From Antedon bifida (Eukaryota > Echinodermata > Crinoidea > Comatulida > Antedonidae): DNA of 64,000 nucleotides. Location: positions 26,703,820-26,767,819 of the forward strand of contig OY727096.1 of assembly GCA_963402885.1 (NCBI GenBank). Reading direction: 5' to 3'. The notes below the pieces were generated by a model. That model saw only the letters and a list, made by a program, of their open reading frames with translations. It was not told where the DNA came from and ran no database searches. The position numbers were made by a program, and so were the translations under genes. Positions 55,475 to 64,000 of the stretch are shown one piece after another. The first letter of the stretch is position 1. Each line of letters starts with the position of its first letter.

Positions 55475-56400
55475 AATATTTATGTATTGAATGGCGATAC
55501 AACTTTATTCGTCTTCGTAAAAATACAAAGACATTTCAGTTGACGGTATGTTTCCATAAAAGATTTCATTTTCGTGTCAATCAATGAATAAAACTATTTT
55601 CTAGCAGACTTCTTTTTCTGTCCTGGTATTTAAAGTTTTGAATTTATCATTTATTTCGACCCCTGCCTCAACACAAACTTGGCAAAAAGTCGACACTTTT
55701 ATTGTGGAAACAAAGCAGATCAATTGAGGACACATTTTATTTCAATTCACATTCAACATTGATGAGCCCGCCATAAAACAAGAAATGACAAAAGATCAAT
55801 TCATTTTTAGAAGAGTTTTTAAAGCAATAAATTAATAAAACAATCTAATTATAAATTGAAAATATTTCCATTTGTTAGAGTTATTTCAAGTGTTGCATAT
55901 TATTTATCTATTGCTCGTCAAAAAGCAAAAATGTTGACAAAGGGCTGACTATGAATAGAATTATCACTTTTACCATTGATTAAAACTATCTGATATCGTC
56001 CAATCAAATGGCATGGTTGTATAGTACTTAAGAGTGTTGTAGTAGATGACAAGAAACTGTGATCATACTGGCCTACTTTTGACTTACATCTTGCAGAATA
56101 TTGTCATAAGCCTAATTGCCATTTAATTCCATAGCACGTTTTTTATTGATTCAAGAGCTTTTGTTGGAATTTTCAGCTCGGTAGTTAATAACAATTCTGA
56201 CTAGTATTAGAACATTTTGTATGCTCAATAAAGGTACGTTATTTGGTACCTAGTGTACAGTAGTCTGTAAAAGCATGGAGGTAAAAGTATGCCAATAAAA
56301 TGTCATAAACTTTTTTTCAATTCTGTCTTTTCAGTCTGCAGTTCAATTTATTTTCTTGACCAATACTAGAAAATTGAAAAGGTTATGATAAAGTGTACAA

Positions 56401-56550
56401 TTGAACCCCTCCTTTGGGACAGCCACTTTCTTATGAAACGAAATAGGGGAATTGTATTTGTTAACCTCTGACCCCTTTTTAGATGACACCCCTATGGGGT
56501 TAGCATTTGCTGGGTCTCAAAGGTGTCCCTTTAATAGGGGTTCTACTGTT
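56401..56550. mobile_element. Repeat of the AATAGGGG-TTCTACTGTA family
   Basis: Starts TTGAACCCCTCCTTTGGGAC and ends GTCCCTTTAATAGGGGTTCT followed by ACTGTT. The ends are inverted-repeat-like. Confidence 0.55.
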
Positions 56551-58179
56551 TATTATTGGTCACAGTTTAGGTTTTGTACAGGCTGTACAAATAGGGTGAT
56601 AAAAAGGCACATATATTAATAGTGTTCAAGCATTTCATCAGAACAGGCCTTTCATTGATATTCATAATCTAAGCCAGTAGAGGACTAAAATATGTATTGA
56701 GTTTACTCAAATCTGCGTGCTTTATTATACATCAAATAAATACGACGCTGACATCTTTATTCTAGATTAACCCCATTGGGAGCATCTTTTCTAATCTGTA
56801 GAACTAGTAAGGATTCTGTAAATTCAGTCAAGCGTTCAGCGGAGTATGTAAAGTGTTAGATCCCTTTTGGCAACTAATAAAAGAGTTGATAGTTAGACAA
56901 ATGAAATATCTGGAGAGCTTTTGTTTACATTTTATATCCAAGTGAAGAGTTCGATGTTAAAAGGTGGCTATTAGAGGACCAAAGTGAGTATCTGCACCTC
57001 TTAGTAGGTATTTATTTAGAAACTGATACGCTCGGTTGTTTTGTGTCCTGTTGGCAAGCTCTTTATTCTGACACTGTGTTTACCCCGGAGTGTACGGTGG
57101 GTACTAGCAGGGTTAGATCGTAATTTCACTTGTGGTGTACAAGATTGTAATTGAGACAGAGATGAGCGAGCTTTACCCAACATCCTGGACACTTAGTCGC
57201 AGTTTGTTCTATTTTTTTTTGTAAAGTGACTTGTTCATAGTATGTCCATCCCTCCAGGATCTGTGACAATATTTTTCTTTCTGTGCTGTGTAAGGACAAC
57301 TGCAAGACCTTTGTAGTGAATAATTGACACATTTGAAGTGTTTTTCTTTACACACTATGACAAAAATACAGTAATATATTTTAACAATTTTAAAAATGTT
57401 GTATATATAGCATAGTATTTCTAGTGTTCATAAATGTAATGATTTTAAAATCTGTTTAATAGATTTTTAAGCATACAGGTCAGTGTTGGCTGCTTTCTTT
57501 TCTAGGCCAACACACAGGATCAAAAAGCGATCATTTCGCCAACGTTCCCACCATAGAAAGCCTGTGTGGTGCACTTGGTTAGCTCACTCCTGGCTTCGTC
57601 ATTCCTAATCCTAAAATCCCATTTCTCTGTTATTTACCATTGTGGTGTCACATTCCAAAAGGATAACCAATCTTGAAAGGATCAAAGTGGGATTAATATT
57701 TAATATTAAAGTATTAAGTTTTAAGATAATGTTTTCCTAATGTAATGAATAATTTCCTGAAAACCTTGTTATAGTAACACATCTTCGATCTATCTATGTA
57801 TTTTTGCTATGCATTTTAAAACTATTGCTAGAATAATATTGAAATTATTCCGGTGTAAAGTTTTTCATTTGTTACTTTTTTTAATGTCAATTTAATATGT
57901 TGTGGAATTCTGTCTTCCATGGGCGTGTTTGCTGCGACCAAATAACTGGTTGAATTTAAAATTACTATGCCATTCTTATTGGTTCTCTTCTTATTGGACT
58001 TTGGGTTTTTTTTTTCCATTTGCAATAAGTTTTGCATTGAAAGATTCAAGGGACAGAAGGAAGGGCACTATTTTACAAAAGATAAAAACACCTCAGTGGG
58101 TTGAGTTAATTATGTCGTTTTATAAGTCTAAGGTATGGTACACCCTCTTTTTCAGAAATCCAATATTCCCAACTTATAA

Positions 58180-58432
58180 AAAAAACCAACCCATTAATAA
58201 CCACAAGAAGGCACAGAGCTACTGGTTGCCTGCTAGCCACCCTGAGACTGTATGTCAGTCAATGTCACTAGTTCGATATCTATAGGTGAAGCACTTTGAT
58301 AAAAGAAAAAAAACATTTGTCAGTTTTACCCATCAATAACCACAGTTTTACCCATCAATAACCACAGCTACTGGTTGCCACCCACCCTGAGATGTCAGTC
58401 AATACCACTAGAGTTTGATATCTGTAGGTGAA
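58180..58432. repeat. Local direct duplication, about 105-bp copies
   Basis: CCATTAATAACCACAAG ... CTACTGGTTGCC ... CACCCTGAGA ... GTCAGTCAATGTCACTAG ... GATATCTATAGGTGAA at 58180-58285 recurs at 58322-58432 with small changes. The second copy also has its own internal 22-bp repeat (ACCCATCAATAACCACAG twice). Confidence 0.75.
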
Positions 58433-58704
58433 ATCCCTGGATCCATTGGTATGGGGAACAATATTGTACAAATAGCTTATCACATTACATAACCAACTTT
58501 AAATGTGTACAAACATTTACAACATGTGAAAGTAGCCTGTAGAAAAACAACCAGACTTATTTATAAACATTTATGTGGAGACAAATTTAAGTTGGAGACA
58601 AATTAAGTATAGAACTCATCCTTGCTTGTATAATTTCCGCCAGTAGTCTGCATATTTTGACGATGTGGAAGATCACAAGCCAGATTTTCTAGACTGGAAA
58701 AGTT

Positions 58705-59230
58705 GGTAAAACAATGCTTCATTTAAATTTATTTTATTTCAAAACTCAATTTACTATTAAACTATTTTTTTTTTGGCAATAGAAACTAGAAATATTTCCT
58801 AATAACTAGTTTATACAATACAACAATGTTTCATCTAAATTTATTTTATTTCAAAACTCAATTTTACTATTTTTATGGCAACAGAAACTGGAAAACATTT
58901 CAATTAAATGGGTTTTAAAACAATGCTTCATCTAAATTAATCTTTAATTAAAAGTCAATTTCCTATTCTACTATTTTCATGGCGATAGAAACTGAAAACA
59001 TTTCAATTAACTGATTTTTAAAACAATGCTCATTTAAATTATACTTTATTTTAAAATGCAATTTCCTATTATAACTATTTTCTTGGCAATAGAAACTGCA
59101 AACAAATTTAAGCAAACAAATTTAATTATTAAGTGGTTTATAAAATAATGCTTGATCCATTGATTTTTTTTTATTTTATTTAAAAACTCCAATTGCAATA
59201 ACTCATTTTCTTGGCAAAAGAAACTATAAC
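58705..59230. repeat. AT-rich tandem array, five degenerate units of about 105 bp
   Basis: Each unit has AAAACAATG(C)TTCAT.TAAATT, then a CTTTATTT/TTTTATTTCAAAAC motif, CAATTT.CTATT, and TGGCAATAGAAACT. GGCAA(T/C)AGAAACT recurs at about 58775, 58878, 58981, 59085 and 59213. Units are diverged, so the array is old. Confidence 0.8.
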
Positions 59231-60337
59231 TTCAATTAACTTGTACCTTAAATTACAAATATACTATAAACAATTGTATAATGACAATGATGCAGTACAA
59301 TCATATTCAACTTTGGCAAGCTTTCTCTGTAGAAAGCTTGTGGATGATGATGTCATAACTAATTTTTACTATAATAAATTAAGCTTAAACCCCTTGAATG
59401 AATATACCACAGTATTCCATGTATACAAAAGGGTTGAACGACCTTTATTTAGGCCAGATTATTTTGTTTAACGAGGCTTCATCTATGAAAGTAAATGCAT
59501 AAAATAAGCAAATAATCTTTTACTTTTGTTAGGGATGGCATCTGCAAGTGCTTCCTTACAAATACAGCTATCATAGTTATGATAAAGTTCTTTATTATAA
59601 AGTAAATTGTTTATCTTTAATATTATTTTTAACTTAAACAATCTTGTTTACTCTTGAGTGAAATAATGAAGAAAATTGGGGACAATTTGCTTAGCACTAA
59701 ATCTGTCACTCTCTAATAATGACAACTGTGTTTCCTAAAATCGATTTGTAGTGATGCAGAGGAATTTGTTTTCCACTTGAGAAGGAGACAGTAATTCTTA
59801 CTTGTTTAACTCTTATTAGTTCATCTGTGAATTTGTTAAAGAAACAACTTTAGCGGTGGCTTCGTTTATTTACAATGTTGATTACAAGCGTTTTTGTAGA
59901 TTACCACATCCAATTTAAGAGTCCTAGTGTTTGACAAGTGTCCTGTGGATGTTTACTCGTTGATTGGACAATACTTTAGTGTAACACCAAGGTAAACATA
60001 ACAGTTTTTTTGTCTGAATTTGTTCTTCTTTGGGTCATTGGTCGCTTTAGCAGCAGGATGATGGCATTGGCTGTAAGTATTCTTTCTGATTTGGCTTTCT
60101 ATTATTAGATATTGATAAAAAATTGTAAACGTCAATTAATTTCTAAATTTTGTTCAGGATTTTTGTGAATATTAGGTGGTAATGTACAGTAATACATTTT
60201 TGACGGCATCAAGAAACTAAGCTTATATTGTACTTTGTTAACAGGCGTGTAGAATCTGCTGGAAACTTTTACCTGTAATGTTAACAAAACCCATGATGTA
60301 CAGTACTAATTTGTTATACAGTACCTGTAGTAGTGGT

Positions 60338-60384
60338 CTATTTCATGCCTGGATAAGCCAACATTAGCCCATGTATTTGTAGGC
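60338..60384. repeat. GTCTATTTCGTGCC repeat, copy 4 (shortened)
   Basis: GTCTATTTCATGCCTGGATA then AGCCAACATTAGCCCATG; it lacks the AGCTTAC segment of the other copies. Confidence 0.45.
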
Positions 60385-62299
60385 CTTGTAATAAATTCAC
60401 TGTAGCCACTGTTATTATTTGTGATGAAAAGCTGGGATGCTATGTGCAACATACTGTACTTGTATAGTATTGCATTTTTGTACAGTTAACAGAAATTCAT
60501 AATTATTTAGTGAACCCTCCCCTCTTCCCTCTAAGCACTTACAGTATGGTCTACAGCATTAACAATCATATCGTCCTAATCAGTTGTCAAAGATTTATGT
60601 TATAAAATATGTGTGGAATACCTAACTTTTCCTGGTGACGAGTTCAAATCTAGTTATATTGAATTGGAGGATGTCTTTGAAATGCAGAATATAGTAATGT
60701 ATACAATACATGTAATATATTTTGAATGTTGTGCAATAAACTTTCCTTGCCATATTACTGTACATGGCACTAGAAGTTCATTGTCCTGTGTGTTTATCAT
60801 TCTCATTATTTCATCTGTTTGTCCGTAAATAGATAGCTAGATATAGTTGATAGATTATCTTCAATCTGATACATTCTTGGCCAATATATTAATTACTGCA
60901 CTGTTTAGATTTCCTTTCTAAATGAGTTTTTTAAAAAATGGGTGTATACTGTAAGAATAATATTATTTTTTGTTTTTTTTTGGTCTATAAAAAAGTGGTC
61001 CTTTACATGATTCCTTGATAGGGGGCAGTGATTAATAAATATAAATAAACATACAAATTGTTAGTACATAATGTACTGTACAAAATATTAAAAAGTAATC
61101 TTTTGGTTGAAAATGCATTAAAGCATTCAAACAGTTGTCTTGATTGTAAACTGTTTCATCACATCATAATACTTACTACAGTAGGCCCTTATCTTTTCAT
61201 GTCTTTCATCAGGTGTTTAGGCCCCTTATGATACACCTATACCAAGGGTCAGAGTCACATATTCATTGTCCACAAACCCCCAATCCAGTGATTTGAAATA
61301 CAAATTTCATTGAGTCTCCCTCTTTCAACCCTGTTTAATTTTCAAGCTCCAATAAACTCAACTCAAGTTTATTTCATCACCACCAGGTAATGTAGAATTT
61401 CTATTATTAGGTGTCCCTTGGGAGTACTGTAGGCCTACATGAACTAAAGCTGGGGTGTACAGTAGCAAGTAATGTACATTTAGGTGGCTAAAGCTGAGAT
61501 TCAGTTGGAACATGCTGCTGGTGCCAGAAAACTAGAAAATCCTCAAATCTAGATAGCCGTTCACGAAAACTGAACGGCACCAGATAAAAATTTAAATTGT
61601 TGTTTCTCTTTAGTTTTGAAATTGTTTTTTTCATCATTTTTTTTAAAGTTTGTTTTAAAAAATTTTCATATTTATACTTTCATTGCCTATTTTGATAGTA
61701 TTTTCTATTGAAAAATAGTTCATAATAGTTGTTTTAGTTATTTTAGGCCCGTATGATCTACAAATCCAGATTTAGAAATAATATGACCTTACCATAAAAT
61801 AGAGCGAAATGAGAAAAAATGATTTATGAACAAACTTAAAATGGTTCAATGATTATGATGTCATATTTTTTATATAGCAAAGTACTGTTCATATAATTTT
61901 TTAAAGTTCCATATTTCAAAAGTACAAATTGATCAATAGTCATTAACATTTCATCTTTGTGGAATTGTGAAATAGCGCATTATAGATTCTCTTGTGGCTA
62001 ATAAAGTTTGACAAAATTAAAATGAAGTGTTAAAATATTATTTCTAGTTTTAAAGTATATCATTAAGGTGTTTTATTCGGGCCAACATGGCACATCAGCT
62101 TTAAAAAAATGATCTCTCCAGGGTTTTGAGCATAGACACATCAAAGAGACCGACTAGGATATTCAGTTATGGGTGGTTGCAATCGGTACCTTGGTATATT
62201 ACAAAGGATAATAGTCTGGTCATAGACATAGATCATTATGACACGGTAATTTAACAAATAACACATAATGTATGTAACCTTATGATTAATGGGGTTCTC

Positions 62300-62436
62300 A
62301 AGCAAGGTGAGTGCCTTTTATCTGAGGCGTATTAACGTAAGAGGTATTCCCCTGTAATTCACATATTTCAGCGCTTTGGGACAATCTTTTGGTTGTATAA
62401 TTGCGCTTTATAAATCGAACAACATTACATTACATT
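62300..62436 (+). mobile_element. SINE 3' fragment
   Basis: TTTCAGCGCTTTGGGACAAT ... TTGCGCTTTATAAATCG followed by an ACATT repeat tail. The GCGCT(T/A)TATAAAT end resembles the 3' ends of the SINEs at 21800 and 34473. The promoter head is not recognised. Confidence 0.5.
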
Positions 62437-62477
62437 CTGAATGTATAGTAGGCTTCAAATACAACTGCAAACCGACT

Positions 62478-62800
62478 ATATTTTTTATTTTTTTATTTTA
62501 TTTTATGTCTTTAGGCAATGTGGCCAAAGATTACCAATAGTATATTAATAAATAGTAAAGTAATCGCCCTGATACAGGGGCTATTTTGTGAACCAGTTCA
62601 ACGGGGTAACCCCCTACTCTTCTTGAATAATGAACTGGGTTCTTTAAAGTGCACACAGGTTATAACTGTGTACACTGGACCTACGGTTTATAGTCCTTAT
62701 CCGAAGACTTGTTCCACCACCAAAACCCTTGCAGATGTTGTTGGCTCTTTAGGTATGGTAAACGGTGCCCCCTAACCGCTCGGCCATTTGACTGTCTTAA
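62478..62800 (-). mobile_element. tRNA-derived SINE, antisense in PARD3 intron
   Basis: On the minus strand the head is ATGGCCGAGCGGTTAGGGGG, a strong A-box close to Leu/Ser tRNAs. It is followed by the central domain: AAACCGTAGGTCCAGTGTAC, GTGCACTTTAAAGAACCCAG and AAGAAGAGTAGGGGGTTACC. An A-rich tail (forward T-rich 62481-62507) ends it. The central domain matches those of 21800-22056 and 24477-24929. Confidence 0.75.
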
Positions 62801-63359
62801 TCGCTCAGTTAAAGCAAGGATTAACAAACACCTTGTAGATCATCCTCAAAAGAGGGCCTAAACAAGATAATACAAAAAAGTATGAAGAATGGAAAGAGTG
62901 TGAAGACAGTAGGAAGAGTATAGAATAAACTTAAATTGAACTATAATGTTAGACCGACTTAAATCAATGTTATCTTGGGCAATTCATGTTTTTTTCATTA
63001 CATTACCTATACAACAGATGCATGTTGTCTATACTAAATACAATTCCGAAATCCATTAAACCATCATTTCAATTCATTCCTTTCAACTCTTTCTCATCTT
63101 TCAAATAGATTGGCATTTATTAGTGCAATTTATCAAGTTTGTTTTTATCAACCTGTTTGTTATCTACATTACTGTTATACAACCAAAAGCTTTTTACGTT
63201 TTTTCCAAAAATAAATAAGTTGTATAGATATATTAATAGCATCATTAACGTGTGTAAGTGGAATAAGTAGGTCTTAAAGTATTTGTGAGTTTCAGTTAAG
63301 TTAGGAAAGTTGAGACAGATAGAAAATAATTTGCAGTGTCTTTATAAGTGCACCCATAT

Positions 63360-63425
63360 ACCTTTGAGACTCAGCAAAGTGGCGCCTTTTGGGGTGGCTA
63401 ATAAAGAAATGAATGAATGAAAAAC
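63360..63425 (+). mobile_element. Possible retroelement 3' end
   Basis: GTGGCTAATAAAGAAATGAA with a short GAAT repeat tail resembles a LINE or SINE 3' terminus. No upstream body is recognised. Confidence 0.3.
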
Positions 63426-64000
63426 AAAAATAAAGATGACAAATTTTCTATTTTGCATTGAGCTAATTGGATAAAACTTGGAAGCTTTACTGAAATTCAT
63501 TGTGTCCAGAAGATGATGAGAAGAGGATACATTTTTTTGGTTAACATGGTTTTCTGTTTTTATTCCTCAAAAAGAGGCAAGTGCAATTGTAAGCAACTGA
63601 ACAAAAAACATATTTAGGCCTAGTAGTAGATGAAAGTGATTTGTCTGCTACATGAAAGGCCTATTTACTATCACTTTCGCTGTTTGAAAAGGGCACTTCA
63701 GGAAAAATGGAGGGTTTTTTCGAACCCTATTAACCCCCCTGTCTACAGGCTTTTAGTCATCAAGTACGAAATACATATTGTGGTCGCTAACAAAAAATGG
63801 TTCTACAAAAAGTGATTTCACTGTGGCTTAGATCAATTTATTAGAGGCGATTTAAGACTACTTCCCCACATTAATCTCCTATCTAAGCAGGCTTCATAAT
63901 TCCTAAAAACCAAAAAAATTATGTACTTAAAATGAAATGTTCTTTAAATCCATTTTTGGAAATCGCTTGATGGTTTTCATCTGCGATTCGGACACCTCGA

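Noticed and set aside
57902-58285. 127-residue open reading frame, the longest in the PARD3 intron
   Set aside because: No domain or homologue is recognised, it runs into a duplicated non-coding segment (58180-58285), and composition is ordinary. Chance is likelier, but a transcript would change this.
62518-62775. 85-residue open reading frame
   Set aside because: It lies entirely within an antisense SINE.

Overview
The window is AT-rich nuclear DNA from an invertebrate animal. Genes are split into many short exons with GT-AG (and two GC-AG) introns, and the introns are full of short DNA transposons and tRNA-derived SINEs. The palindrome TAGGCCTA and the word TACTGTA are strikingly frequent. 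The gene content and the 5S/tRNA-type SINE make an invertebrate deuterostome, most likely an echinoderm, my best guess. That placement is inference.

Four protein-coding loci were assembled by hand from splice signals and reading-frame phase, all on the + strand. (1) 49-3518: the 3' part of a class B (secretin-family) G-protein-coupled receptor, from TM4 to the stop, with an unusually long cytoplasmic tail. (2) 7537-10501: a complete six-exon type II thioesterase of the OLAH family, 247 residues, catalytic Ser90/Asp201/His226. (3) 13135-29025: a complete cullin-2 gene, 21 coding exons, 741 residues, with two GC-AG introns and a 4.7-kb satellite array in one intron. (4) 32549-32668: the first coding exon of PARD3 (Par-3 polarity protein). 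The remaining 31 kb is its first intron, and I find no further coding exon there.

The order CUL2 then PARD3, head to tail, is the order I recall for human chromosome 10p11, so this looks like ancient conserved microsynteny. The genes do not form one pathway: a peptide-hormone receptor, a fatty-acyl/polyketide chain-release enzyme, a ubiquitin-ligase scaffold and a polarity scaffold.

Non-coding structure is rich. It includes a near-homogeneous array of 66 units of 71 bp (16286-20971) whose unit carries the end of a MITE seen elsewhere in the window. There are eight copies or fragments of a TA-target MITE, one forming part of a splice donor. A piggyBac-like TTAA element and two Harbinger-like TAA elements are present, with several foldback elements. 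A composite SINE joins a 5S rRNA head to a tRNA-like promoter, and other SINEs share its central domain. The PARD3 intron also holds several local duplications and an AT-rich tandem block.
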